DNA of 64,000 nt from Oleomonas cavernae. Its GTDB lineage: Bacteria; Pseudomonadota; Alphaproteobacteria; Zavarziniales; Zavarziniaceae. Shown one piece after another: positions 8,972 to 17,211 of the stretch (position 1 is the first letter of the stretch; every line of letters begins with the position of its first letter). Location of the stretch: positions 2,858,909-2,922,908 of the forward strand of contig NZ_QYUK01000011.1 of NCBI RefSeq assembly GCF_003590945.1, given 5' to 3'. The position numbers and the translations under genes were made by a program. The notes under the pieces were generated by a model. It was not told the origin of the DNA. It was given only the letters and a program-made list of their open reading frames with translations, and did not search any database.

Positions 8972-10531
8972 TCAGGGTGCCGGCTGGCGGGCGACCAGCC
9001 CGGCGGCGGCCGTCCGGGTGGGCAGATCGAGTTTCAGGAGGATGTTGGCGACGTGACGCTTGACCGTGTGCTCGCTGAGGCCGAGCTGCAAGGCGATGTG
9101 GGTGTTGCTCGACCCCTCCGCCACCAGGGCCAGCACTTCCCGTTCGCGCGGGGTGAGAATGCCGGGATCGGGTGCGCGAGGCTTGCGGCCGACCGGCTCG
9201 AGGTGCCGCTCCGTCGCCAGCGCCACCACCCGCAGGGGATCGTGCCCCTCCTCGCCCGCGAGAGGGCCGCGGTCGATGAACTGCATGCCGGCGCCGGACA
9301 CCAGATCGCTCGCCAGCCGCGACAGCAGGATGTCGGGCGCCCGGGCGGACGCCGCGATCCTCTCGGCGATGTCGACCGGGGCGCCGGCCAGCGGCGAAAG
9401 CGACAGGTCGATCTCGCCGACATGAATGCCCTGGGCGATCGCAAGCCCCAGCGCGACGGCTGCCTCGCGCAGGGCGACGGCCGCGCCGACGGCCCGGGCC
9501 GGCCCGTCGAAGCGCGCGGCGATCCTGTCGGCGCCGAGCCATTCGGCATGGCCGCTGTAGCGTTCCATCACCTTGGGCACCGCCTCGTGGAACAGCGCCG
9601 AGCGTTCGCCCGGGTGCGCTGCCCCGGGGCGGGACACCGGGCGGCCCGGCAGCTCGGCCAGCCGCGCCACCAGCAGGATGGCGAGCACGCGGTCGCTGTC
9701 GGCCACCGGTCGCATCCCGGTCAGGAACTCCTCGACAAGGGCGGCCACCTGGTCGACATCGCCCATCCAGATCGGGTGTTCGCGGCCTGGAAGCTCGACG
9801 AGGCGCGCGCCTTCGATGGCACGGGCGAGGTCTCGGCTGCCCTTGGAGTCCGCATAGGCGTCATCGGTGCGGTGGATGAGGAGCGTCGGCGCCTTGACGC
9901 CCGACGGCAGGCCGCCCAGGTCGATCGCGCCGTTCATCCGGGCCAGCGCGAGCGCGCAGGTCGGGCTGGCCGACAGGCGCTCGAAGCGGGCCCACCATTC
10001 GGCGAAGCGGCGGTCGTCGGCGCGGCCGGGCGCGAAATGGGCCAGGGTTGCGCTGCCGCCCCAGGATGTTTCAATCGAGTCGAGGAAGGCCCGGCGCCGC
10101 CTGGCATCCATGACCGACCCGTCGAACCGGGCATAGCCGCCGTAGAGCACGAGATTCCGCACCCGCGCCGGCCAGGTCGCCGCGAAGACGATGGCCATCG
10201 CAGCACCTTCCGAGGCGCCGAGCAGGGCGGCGCGGGTGCTGCCTGTAGCGTCCATGACGGCGCGGATATCGTCACTGCGCGCCGACAGATCGGGCAGGGC
10301 CGCCATGGGGACCGGGTCGCTCAATCCCGTCCCGCGCTTGTCGAACAGGATCAGCCGGCTGAATCTCGACAGGCGCCGGACCAGGCGGGCATAGCCCGGA
10401 TCCTCCCAGAGAATGTCGAGGTTGGACAGGAAACCCGGCACCAGCACGAGGTCGAGCGAGCCCTGGCCGATCACCTGGTAGGCGATTCTGGTCTCGCCGC
10501 TTCTCGCATATCGAGTCTCGACCGGTCGCAT
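8972..10531 (-). CDS. Alpha/beta hydrolase - degenerate cyclase-like domain - LuxR HTH fusion regulator
   Basis: 519 residues in three parts. Residues 1 to about 280 are an alpha/beta hydrolase with nucleophile elbow GASEGA (Ser107), a TDDAYADS acid loop and EHPIW. The middle, about 290-440, resembles a class III adenylate/guanylate cyclase fold (RFDGPARAVGAAVALREAA, GIHVGEIDLSLSPLAGAPVD), but the first metal-binding Asp position reads AILLVARLAE, so it is probably catalytically dead. The last 65 residues form a LuxR-type HTH (LTPREREVLALVAEGSSNTH). The start MRPVETRYARSG is chosen by homology. It is probably a ligand-sensing transcription factor, and the cluster 8843-7302 just downstream is a plausible target. 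Confidence 0.85.
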   Translation of the reverse strand: MRPVETRYARSGETRIAYQVIGQGSLDLVLVPGFLSNLDILWEDPGYARLVRRLSRFSRLILFDKRGTGLSDPVPMAALPDLSARSDDIRAVMDATGSTRAALLGASEGAAMAIVFAATWPARVRNLVLYGGYARFDGSVMDARRRRAFLDSIETSWGGSATLAHFAPGRADDRRFAEWWARFERLSASPTCALALARMNGAIDLGGLPSGVKAPTLLIHRTDDAYADSKGSRDLARAIEGARLVELPGREHPIWMGDVDQVAALVEEFLTGMRPVADSDRVLAILLVARLAELPGRPVSRPGAAHPGERSALFHEAVPKVMERYSGHAEWLGADRIAARFDGPARAVGAAVALREAAVALGLAIAQGIHVGEIDLSLSPLAGAPVDIAERIAASARAPDILLSRLASDLVSGAGMQFIDRGPLAGEEGHDPLRVVALATERHLEPVGRKPRAPDPGILTPREREVLALVAEGSSNTHIALQLGLSEHTVKRHVANILLKLDLPTRTAAAGLVARQPAP

Positions 10532-10618
10532 GGCCCCGTTTTCGCGCGGATCAGTGGAAGTGACCTGCCGCCACCATAGCAAACCCTGCGCAAATCGGCA
10601 GTTCGATGCCGCCCCCGT

Positions 10619-11515
10619 TCAGCCGGCGCCGGCGCAGACCTCCCGCACGCAGCCGCGCAGCCAGCGATGCGCCGGATCGGCATCCAGCCGCGGATGCCAG
10701 AGCAGGGAAATCGTGACCTCGGGCAGGGAGAGCGGCAGGGCGAAGCTGTGCATGCCGACGCGCAGGTTGCCGGTATAGCGCTCGGGAACCGTGGCGATCA
10801 GGTCGGCGGCCCGGGCCAGCGCCAGCGCGGTCGAAAAGCCGCCGACGATGGTGACGATGTCCCGGCTCAGCCCGAACGGCTCCAGCGCTTCATCGATCGG
10901 CCCCTTGTCGAGGCCCCGCCGCGAGACGCAGATATGTGCGCCGGCGGCGTAGCGGGCAGGCGTGATCTTGCCCTGGCTCAGCGGATGTTCCAGGCGCACG
11001 ACGCCGACGAAGCGATCCTGGAACAAGGCCTGCGTCCGCACCTCCGGTCCTGTCGTCTTGCCCACGACACCGGTTTCCAGATCGACCTCCCCCTCGCGCA
11101 GCGGTGCGCTGTCCTTGTTCGACTTCTGCACGAAGCGCAGCCGCACGCCCGGCGCCTGCGCCCGGACGCGCGCGATGAGGGCCAGGCCGAAGTTCTCGAC
11201 AAAGCCTTCGCGGGTCCGCAGCGTGAAGGTTCGAACCAGTTGCTTGAAGTCGGGCTTTTCCGCCGGGCGCAGGACCGCCCTGGCATCCTCCACGAGCTGG
11301 CCGGCCCGCTCGCGCAGTTCGAGCGCCCGAGGGGTGGGCACCAGGCCGCGCCCGGCCCTGACCAGCAGCGGATCGCCCACCGTCTCCCGCAGCCGCGCCA
11401 GGGCCCGGCTCATTGCCGACGGGCTCAGCCGCAAGCGCCGGGCGGCGCGCGCGACGCTGCCTTCGGCAAGCAGCACGTCGAGGGTGACCAGCAGGTTGAG
11501 ATCGGGTGTGGACAT
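10619..11515 (-). CDS. LysR-family transcriptional regulator
   Basis: 298 residues: N-terminal winged HTH (LNLLVTLDVLLAEGSVARAA, LSPSAMSRALARLRETVGDP) and a C-terminal type 2 periplasmic-binding-like effector domain. The MSTPDLNLLVTLD start is the family norm. It is divergent from the MFS exporter at 11616 with about 100 bases between, the classic layout for a LysR regulator controlling its neighbour. The inducer is unknown. Confidence 0.94.
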   Translation of the reverse strand: MSTPDLNLLVTLDVLLAEGSVARAARRLRLSPSAMSRALARLRETVGDPLLVRAGRGLVPTPRALELRERAGQLVEDARAVLRPAEKPDFKQLVRTFTLRTREGFVENFGLALIARVRAQAPGVRLRFVQKSNKDSAPLREGEVDLETGVVGKTTGPEVRTQALFQDRFVGVVRLEHPLSQGKITPARYAAGAHICVSRRGLDKGPIDEALEPFGLSRDIVTIVGGFSTALALARAADLIATVPERYTGNLRVGMHSFALPLSLPEVTISLLWHPRLDADPAHRWLRGCVREVCAGAG

Positions 11516-11615
11516 GGACCGAGCCTAGCATTGTTTGCCCGTCATGTGGCGCCAGACGCACGAATAGACTGCAAATGATGCATCTTCCGCCATGTCGACC
11601 AAAGGACCATGGTTC

Positions 11616-13130
11616 ATGGCGACACCGGTTCGGGTGCCGCCTGAACAGGAGTTCACCTTGAATCCGATCATTGCCGGGCGAGACCAGGCCGCCGCAGCGG
11701 CGGGGCAGGCACCGGCGGCGCGATGGGCGCTCGCCGGCCTTTCGCTCGCCATGTTGCTGGCCTCGCTCGGCACCAGCAGCGCCAATGTCGGCCTGCCGAC
11801 CCTGGCGCAGGCGTTCGACGCCTCCTTCCAGGCGGTCCAGTGGGTCGTGCTGGCCTATCTCCTGGCCATCACCACCCTGATCGTCAGCGTCGGGCGGCTT
11901 GGCGACATCATCGGTCGCCGGCGGCTGCTGTTGGCCGGGCTCGCCCTGTTCACCGCGGCCTCCATCCTGTGCGGCGCGGCCCCCACGCTCGGCTGGCTGA
12001 TCGCCGCCCGGGCGGTGCAGGGCCTGGGCGCGGCCATCATGATGGCCCTCGCCATCGCCCTGGCGGGCGAGATCGTGCCCAAGGCACGGACCGGCAGCGC
12101 CATGGGACTGCTCGGCACCATGTCGGCGATCGGCACCGCGCTCGGCCCCTCGCTGGGCGGGGTGCTGATCGCCGGCCCCGGCTGGCGCGCGATCTTTCTC
12201 GTCATGGTGCCGCTGGGCCTCCTGAATTTGCTGCTCGCCCGGCGCACCCTGCCCGCGCCCGGACAAGGCATGCCCGGACCACAGGCGACGCGCCAGCGTA
12301 GCGGCTTCGACCATCCGGGCACCCTGTTGCTGGGCCTCACGCTCGCGGCCTATGCCCTCGCCATGACCGTGGGGGGCGGCCGCTTCGACGGGGTCAACCT
12401 GGCCCTGCTCCTGGCCGCGGCCGTCGGCGGCAGCCTCTTCGTGCTGGTCGAGGCGCGGGTGGCCTCGCCCTTGATCGCCCTGGCGGTGTTCCGCGAGCGG
12501 GCGTTGAGCGGCAGCCTGGGCACGAACGCGCTGGTCTCCACCGTGATGATGGCGACGCTGGTGGTCGGCCCGTTCCACCTCTCGCGTGCGCTGGGGCTCG
12601 ACGCGGCCCTGGTCGGGCTGGTCATGTCGATCGGCCCGGTGATCTCCGCCCTGATCGGCCTGCCGGCGGGCCGCCTTGTCGACCGTTTCGGCGCGGCCTT
12701 CATGGTCGTCGCCGGGCTCGTCGCCATGGCGGCCGGCGCCTTGGCGCTTTCCGTGATCCCGGCCGGTTTCGGCGTTGCCGGTTACATTGGCGCCATCGCC
12801 GTTCTCACCCCCGGCTATGCGCTGTTCCAGGCGGCCAACAACACGGCCGTCATGCGGGATGTTCACCCCGACCGGCGCGGCACCGTCTCCGGCATGCTCA
12901 GCCTGTCGCGCAACCTGGGCCTCGTCACCGGCGCCTCAGTGATGGGTGCCGTGTTCGCCGCGGCCGCGGGCGCGACGGATATGGGCACGGCCCCGCCGCA
13001 GGCGGTTGCCTGGGGCATGCACATGACCTTCGCCGTCGCGGCGGCGCTGATCGTCGTGGCACTCGCGATAGCGATCGCCGCCCACCGCCGCACCGCGCGC
13101 GATGGGGCGCCGGCGGGCAACAGGGGCTGA
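11616..13130 (+). CDS. DHA2-family MFS multidrug-type transporter
   Basis: About 504 residues with some 14 hydrophobic segments. The signature GRLGDIIGRRRLLLAGLALF (loop 2-3) and GTMSAIGTALGPSLGGVLI (antiporter motif C) place it with drug:H+ antiporters having 14 TM segments (DHA2). Start choice is uncertain: ATG 11592 lacks a ribosome site, ATG 11616 has AAAGGA nine bases before it, and TTG 11658 has AGGAG six bases before it. It is divergent from the LysR gene, which probably controls it. Confidence 0.93.
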   Translation: MATPVRVPPEQEFTLNPIIAGRDQAAAAAGQAPAARWALAGLSLAMLLASLGTSSANVGLPTLAQAFDASFQAVQWVVLAYLLAITTLIVSVGRLGDIIGRRRLLLAGLALFTAASILCGAAPTLGWLIAARAVQGLGAAIMMALAIALAGEIVPKARTGSAMGLLGTMSAIGTALGPSLGGVLIAGPGWRAIFLVMVPLGLLNLLLARRTLPAPGQGMPGPQATRQRSGFDHPGTLLLGLTLAAYALAMTVGGGRFDGVNLALLLAAAVGGSLFVLVEARVASPLIALAVFRERALSGSLGTNALVSTVMMATLVVGPFHLSRALGLDAALVGLVMSIGPVISALIGLPAGRLVDRFGAAFMVVAGLVAMAAGALALSVIPAGFGVAGYIGAIAVLTPGYALFQAANNTAVMRDVHPDRRGTVSGMLSLSRNLGLVTGASVMGAVFAAAAGATDMGTAPPQAVAWGMHMTFAVAAALIVVALAIAIAAHRRTARDGAPAGNRG

Positions 13131-13143
13131 TATCACCGCTTGT

Positions 13144-13476
13144 TCAAGCAGCGGAGTCCTCGGCGTCGAGTTCGCCAAGTCCAGCGAGCTTGACCGGCGG
13201 CCGATCGGGAAAAGTCGCCACGAGTTCGAGCGTGCCGCCCATCGCCGCGACGGTCTCGCGCAGCGTCGAAATCAGCAGGTCGGCGCGCTTCTCGAGCTGG
13301 GAAATATTCGCCTGTTTCACCTTCAGGGATCTCGCCAGTTGCTCTTGTGTAACCGCAAGCGCACGGCGCAGATCGCGCAGCGTCATTTCCTCGGCGATCA
13401 GGTCGGCGGTGCGGGCCTCGACCGCCCGCCGCTCGGCGACAGGCAGGCCGGCGACCACATCCTTGAGTATTTTCAC
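13144..13476 (-). CDS. XRE-family antitoxin (HigA-like)
   Basis: 110 residues with a Cro/C1-type HTH at about 30-75: TLRDLRRALAVTQEQLARSL then KVKQANISQLEKRADLLIST. Its start overlaps the stop of the upstream toxin remnant by four bases (ATGA), the usual toxin-antitoxin coupling. Upstream toxin codons survive only in part, so this is probably a solitary antitoxin/regulator left after the toxin was cut. Confidence 0.85.
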   Translation of the reverse strand: MKILKDVVAGLPVAERRAVEARTADLIAEEMTLRDLRRALAVTQEQLARSLKVKQANISQLEKRADLLISTLRETVAAMGGTLELVATFPDRPPVKLAGLGELDAEDSAA

Positions 13477-13691
13477 CGCTTCTTCTCCTTCTCCAGCGCG
13501 GCCAGATGCGCGTCGAACCTGGCATCGGCCTTGACGATCAGCGTCTTGTAGAACCGCTTCTCGTTCACCCCCGACTTGTCGCCACCCACCAGCAAGAGGG
13601 CCTGTCGCTTAGGGTCAACTCGATGCCTATGCGCCAGCAAATCGATACTCAATTTTTCCAAACAGGCAAATTTACGAGTCATTAGAATCAC
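13473..13691 (-). pseudogene. RelE/HigB-type toxin, N-terminally truncated remnant
   Basis: The C-terminal about 50 residues (RVDPKRQALLLVGGDKSGVN then EKRFYKTLIVKADARFDAHL) match the end of RelE/HigB-like (phage Gp49-type) toxins that pair with XRE antitoxins. The about 50-60 residues that should precede them are missing. The frame instead opens in low-GC sequence (MILMTRKFACLEKLSIDLLA) that looks unrelated. The join near 13625-13640 coincides with the left edge of the low-GC island, so insertion of that island appears to have destroyed the toxin. Probably inactive. Confidence 0.7.
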
Positions 13692-13701
13692 TTAGCAAAA
13701 T

Positions 13702-13729
13702 TTGACTAACCTACTGATTCTGTTAATCT
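13702..13729 (+). promoter_or_regulatory. Candidate sigma70 promoter of the methyltransferase gene
   Basis: TTGACT at 13702-13707 and TAATCT at 13724-13729 are 16 bases apart. The predicted start of transcription, about seven bases further on, falls on the ATG at 13736, so the message may be leaderless. No ribosome site is visible before that ATG, which fits. Confidence 0.45.
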
Positions 13730-13735
13730 TTCTCC

Positions 13736-14329
13736 ATGGACACGACATACCACCTAAACGGCGGGTTTAAGCCGACCATGAAGCGGTTTGCCGATCTTGA
13801 TGGCCCCGACTTCTTCCCGACCCCGGCTTGGGCTACCCATGCCCTCATCGACAATGAACCGTTTAAGGGAGACATCTGGGAAAGCGCATGTGGGGATGGC
13901 GCGATGTCGAAAGTTCTTGAACTCGCGAGCCAGAAAATCACGAGTTCAGACTTATACAATCGCGGTTACGGTGAGCCTGGGGTCGACTTCCTACGCCCGA
14001 AGCGTCGCGCCGCCAATATCGTCACTAATCCGCCATACAATGCGGCTGAAGGTTTCGTGCAATCTGGGCTCAAAGCCGCTGAGCGAAAATTTGCACTCTT
14101 GCTGCGATTGGCCTTTCTTGAAGGCGCAAATCGGCAACGGACGATATTTACGGAGGCGCCACCGTCGCGTGTATGGGTGTTCAGCGAGCGCATTACGTTC
14201 TATCCCGCGGGTGCTGTGCAAAAAGGCACTGGCACAACAGCATATGCTTGGTTCGTCTGGGACAAAGACGCTCCAAGTCAGACAGAACTCAAATGGCTCC
14301 AGCCAGGCTATAAGGCTCGCTACAGCTAG
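13736..14329 (+). CDS. SAM-dependent DNA adenine methyltransferase-like protein
   Basis: 197 residues of a class I methyltransferase fold with the amino-methyltransferase motif IV NPPY (IVTNPPYNAAEGFVQSGLKA) and a motif I-like WESACGDGAMSKVL. The N-terminus GPDFFPTPAWATHALIDNEP is typical of phage-type N6-adenine methyltransferase-like proteins. Base composition is clearly lower GC than the flanks, consistent with transfer. It converges with the next gene, their ends overlapping by four bases. Likely target is DNA; specificity unknown. A start at the internal methionine of MKRFADLDGPDF is possible. Confidence 0.85.
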   Translation: MDTTYHLNGGFKPTMKRFADLDGPDFFPTPAWATHALIDNEPFKGDIWESACGDGAMSKVLELASQKITSSDLYNRGYGEPGVDFLRPKRRAANIVTNPPYNAAEGFVQSGLKAAERKFALLLRLAFLEGANRQRTIFTEAPPSRVWVFSERITFYPAGAVQKGTGTTAYAWFVWDKDAPSQTELKWLQPGYKARYS

Positions 14330-14649
14330 AATCCTTTGCGCTTAAGATAAGCACGGCCAGCGTCGGTAATGGCCAGATGACCCTTCCGATACGAAAGTAG
14401 GCCGAGATTCACAAAATTCTCGGGAGAGTCCTTTCTGTGACTAACAATATTTCCAACCACCTGAACCCACATCTCTTCATTTGGACGGGTCTCCGATGGC
14501 TCATGATCGCCAGCCGTTAAATTGATAAACTCAGGGACACTCTGCTTAATCACGCCGGTGGTAGATTCACCCTTTGGAAGAGTGGAGAGATAGCGCAACA
14601 CTGCAACCGAGATGTCGTGCTCGCTTGATCGCCCGATCTTACCTGGCAT
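14326..14649 (-). CDS. Winged-helix hypothetical protein
   Basis: 107 residues. The pattern ISVAVLRYLSTLPKGESTTG, then VQVVGNIVSHRKDSPENFVN and YRKGHLAITDAGRAYLKRKG, is that of a small winged-helix domain with a final beta-wing, like the N-terminal domain of Mrr-type proteins. No nuclease part follows. It may be a DNA-binding partner or regulator in this low-GC island. Function unknown. Confidence 0.6.
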   Translation of the reverse strand: MPGKIGRSSEHDISVAVLRYLSTLPKGESTTGVIKQSVPEFINLTAGDHEPSETRPNEEMWVQVVGNIVSHRKDSPENFVNLGLLSYRKGHLAITDAGRAYLKRKGF

Positions 14650-14766
14650 TCAACTCTCCCTGGATCGGAAAAGAGCAATGACGAGCATTAGCACACGGAA
14701 GTGGGCTACCGCTAGCGTAGCGTGCATACCCCAACCTTCGAACAATCCGGTAAAAATTAGCGAATA

Positions 14767-14777
14767 GGGTCTGACCC
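14767..14777 (+). repeat. GGGTCTGACCC repeat, copy 1
   Basis: Near-palindromic GGGTCTGACCC followed by AAATCTCCGCGATTT. Related copies lie at 15315 and 15781, always next to a small ORF in this island, with a similar ATCTCC...GATTT tail in copies 1 and 3. Confidence 0.45.
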
Positions 14778-14940
14778 AAATCTCCGCGATTTTACGGGGG
14801 TTCGCTCCAACTTCATCCGATTTCTCGCCCGACCTTTTCCAAATCGAGATGCTGATAAGTTCCGTGGCCCTTCGCAACCTGATTGCAAGTCGAGCGGGAA
14901 TGGGGATGAAACCAACAGTAGTCGCCGCTACAATGTATGC

Positions 14941-15291
14941 ATGACCGAACTTATCCCGCTTTTGACCGCATTTGGTCTTGGATCGATCGCAACCGCGCTA
15001 ATCCAATCGTGGTTGGCCCAGCGCTCAAAGCACAACGATCGCCGCTTTCAAGAAAGGCAAACGGCATACATCGGCCTGTTGGAAACCTACCATCGCGCCG
15101 CCGTTGAAGGGACAGACGAAACGTCGAAGCTATTTGCTTACTGGCAGATGCGATGTGAGTTGGTGGCGCCTGAAGCCGTGCGAGAGGCGATCCGCCGTAT
15201 CGTCGAAACCAACGATGACCGCCCGTTGCGGATGGCAGCCGATCGCGACATGAAGGAAGCGATGCGCGCCGACCTTGGAATAACGAAGTGA
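14941..15291 (+). CDS. Hypothetical protein with N-terminal membrane anchor
   Basis: 116 residues. Residues 1-23 (TELIPLLTAFGLGSIATALI) are a single hydrophobic anchor, followed by a basic, highly charged helical region (QRSKHNDRRFQERQTAYIGL and so on) facing the cytoplasm. The type is common in mobile elements of alphaproteobacteria and has no known function. Between copies 1 and 2 of the GGGTCTGACCC repeat. Confidence 0.65.
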   Translation: MTELIPLLTAFGLGSIATALIQSWLAQRSKHNDRRFQERQTAYIGLLETYHRAAVEGTDETSKLFAYWQMRCELVAPEAVREAIRRIVETNDDRPLRMAADRDMKEAMRADLGITK

Positions 15292-15314
15292 GTGTCCAAG
15301 GCCTATTCAACTGC

Positions 15315-15324
15315 AGTCTGACCC
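15315..15324 (+). repeat. GGGTCTGACCC-type repeat, copy 2
   Basis: AGTCTGACCC followed by GGATTTACG; a shorter copy of the motif at 14767. Confidence 0.35.
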
Positions 15325-15336
15325 GGATTTACGTCG

Positions 15337-15789
15337 ATGAGCGGTGATGCGGAAATCGAGTTCATCAACGAGATCGATTGCTGCTTCCCCTACAATGACG
15401 AGGCGCGTTGGACCGAGCTCATCGCTCGCGGCGTCAGGATTTCGCCCAATGCAGCTTTCATGGTCCTCCATGAGATCTGCCGGCCGCCAAATCTGGCGCG
15501 CGTCACGCCCACCAAGCTTCGTCAAATTCTGGCCCACTGGCGCGGAAGCTTCGATCATCCCCTCCTGGAAATGATGGTGGGTGTCGCCGAGGCGATGATC
15601 GAAGGGAGGGAGTTGCCAGTACAGGAGGTCATCGATTGGATGCATAGGGTCGCAGAATATCGGGATCTCTACACAGCGCTCGGGATCCTGAATTGCGCGA
15701 GTGAGGATGCAGATGGCCTGGTACAAACGACATACGAAAATATCGTTCGGCAGTGGCGCTCGCCCCACGGCGAGCCAATAGGGGTTTGA
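15337..15789 (+). CDS. Hypothetical protein
   Basis: 150 residues, soluble, mostly helical, acidic. Natural composition with motifs such as EIDCCFPYNDEARWTELIAR and MVLHEICRPPNLARVTPTKL. I do not recognise a family. The last codons (PIGV) and the stop are supplied by copy 3 of the GGGTYTGACCC repeat, so the C-terminus may have been reshaped when that repeat arrived. Function unknown. Confidence 0.6.
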   Translation: MSGDAEIEFINEIDCCFPYNDEARWTELIARGVRISPNAAFMVLHEICRPPNLARVTPTKLRQILAHWRGSFDHPLLEMMVGVAEAMIEGRELPVQEVIDWMHRVAEYRDLYTALGILNCASEDADGLVQTTYENIVRQWRSPHGEPIGV

Positions 15790-15793
15790 CCCC
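15781..15793 (+). repeat. GGGTCTGACCC-type repeat, copy 3
   Basis: GGGGTTTGACCCC is a near-palindrome followed by GATCTCCCCTAGATTT. It overlaps the stop codon of the preceding gene and marks the right edge of the low-GC island. Confidence 0.4.
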
Positions 15794-15971
15794 GATCTCC
15801 CCTAGATTTCATCAAAGTTGAGTCTGCACCACCCTGCAGCATCGATTCACATTCGATGCATCAAATGCTAACGTAGGGGAATGGCCGAGCTTGACTTGGC
15901 CGAAATGGTCCAGAACGGACCTGGTCGGTTCTCTTCAGCGTTCAGCGACCGACAGAAAAAGGAGGGGGAAA

Positions 15972-16787
15972 ATGCCAAACGCGCGCGCGCAGGAGCTTGT
16001 GGAAGGCCTGCAGAAGACCATTTTCGAATTCATGCGTGAACACAAGGTCACGCATGACGAATATCGGGTGGCCACCGATCTGCTGGCGGAGACCATCCAG
16101 GCGGGTGAACAGTCTCTCTTGTACGATATCTTTTTTGAAGCCGAGGTAACCGATATCGCCAATACTGGCCGCGATGGCAGCCCGGAAGCCATCGAGGGGC
16201 CATTCTATTTGCCCGGCGCGCCTGAACTCGAAGCCCCCTTCATGCTGACGCAACGGGCTGACGAGAAGGGAGACGTCCTGCTTTTCATGGGGCGCGTCAC
16301 CGACACGGCCGGCAGGCCGCTGGCCGATGCCGAAATCGACCTGTGGCACGCGGACGCCGATGGCCGCTACTCGAACATCGACCCGTCCGTTCCCGCCTGG
16401 AATCTGCGCGGGCGTTTCCGCACGGATGCCGAAGGCCGCTACAAGGTGCGGACGATCGTTCCCCAATCCTACGAGATTCCCAAATGTGGCCCGACCGGCC
16501 GGGTGCTCGATGCCTTGGGCCGTCACTGCTTCCGGCCGGCCCACCTGCACGTGAAAATCCGTCATCCCGACGTCGGTGAAATGACCTCGCAGATCTATTT
16601 CAAAGGCGGCCGTTACCTGGAGAGTGACAGCGCCAATGCCGTGCGCGACGGCCTGATCGCCGAATTGATCCGCCATGAGCGCGACGAGGATCTCGCGGCG
16701 CACAACCTGGACAAGCCGTACTTCGACGTGACCTACAATTTCGTGCTGCCTTCGGGCGTCTTGGCCGTGGCGCGGGCGGTGGCATGA
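15972..16787 (+). CDS. Intradiol ring-cleavage dioxygenase (catechol/hydroxyquinol 1,2-dioxygenase-like)
   Basis: 271 residues. An N-terminal helical dimerisation domain (about 1-95) precedes the catalytic beta-barrel. Iron(III) ligands are visible: Tyr in ADGRYSNIDP or EGPFYLPGAP, Tyr in IVPQSYEIPKCG, and the two His of RPAHLHVKI. PAWNLRGRFRTDAEGRYKVR is the signature loop. The enzyme opens catechol-type rings between the hydroxyls to give muconates. The ATG at 15972 has a GGAGGGGG ribosome site. It is not flanked by other beta-ketoadipate genes. Catechol versus hydroxyquinol preference cannot be decided by eye. Confidence 0.92.
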   Translation: MPNARAQELVEGLQKTIFEFMREHKVTHDEYRVATDLLAETIQAGEQSLLYDIFFEAEVTDIANTGRDGSPEAIEGPFYLPGAPELEAPFMLTQRADEKGDVLLFMGRVTDTAGRPLADAEIDLWHADADGRYSNIDPSVPAWNLRGRFRTDAEGRYKVRTIVPQSYEIPKCGPTGRVLDALGRHCFRPAHLHVKIRHPDVGEMTSQIYFKGGRYLESDSANAVRDGLIAELIRHERDEDLAAHNLDKPYFDVTYNFVLPSGVLAVARAVA

Positions 16788-16808
16788 GCCTTCACGAATA
16801 GGGGCCAG

Positions 16809-17211
16809 CTAGAACCAGAGATCGCGCACGCAGCGGCCGTCGCGCGGCAGGTCGTCGAAGCTGTCGAGGCCGTCGAAATGGTCGATCAGGAGGTCCGCCA
16901 CCGCTTGCGGCGGCGCGAGCCTGACATTGACCGCGATACGGCGGCGGCCGTCCGGATCGAGGCGGCGGCCGCGCCAGCACAGCACACAGCCGCAGGTGGG
17001 GCAGAAGTGGATCTCGAGCGCCGGATCGGCCTTGCCCGCGCGGGTGTAGGCAGTGCTCGGCCCCGAGACGCGGGATGCGCTCGTTCTCGTAGTCATAGGC
17101 CCACAGCGCGCCGTAGCGACGGCATAGCGTGCAGTTGCACGCGGTGACCGATCCGGGATCGCCCACGAGGGTCCAGTGACTGGCGCCGCAATGACAAGAG
17201 CCTGTAAGCAT
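16809..17211 (-). pseudogene. GFA/CENP-V family glutathione-dependent aldehyde-activating-like protein, frameshifted
   Basis: The first part MLTGSCHCGASHWTLVGDPG with TACNCTLCRRYGALWAYDYE holds the zinc-binding CxC...CxxC of the GFA fold. After ENERI the reading must move one frame to continue RVSGPSTAYTRAGKADPALE, then IHFCPTCGCVLCW (the second CxxC) and end DGRCVRDLWF. The break is at a CCC run (17072-17074), where a single extra base explains it. Restored, it is about 134 residues, normal for the family. Either a sequence error or a recent mutation. It converges with the dioxygenase. Confidence 0.75.

Noticed and set aside
8349..9542. A single 397-residue frame joining the CMD protein to upstream sequence
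   Set aside because: The upstream half is an out-of-frame shadow of the LuxR fusion; the signal peptide start at 8843 defines the real gene.
10890..12866. A 658-residue minus-strand frame antisense to the MFS gene
   Set aside because: Glutamine/glycine/arginine-rich shadow; the plus-strand MFS transporter and the LysR gene explain the region fully.
14650..14877. A 75-residue minus-strand frame
   Set aside because: Poor protein-like composition, no ribosome site, and it contains the GGGTCTGACCC repeat; treated as non-coding.
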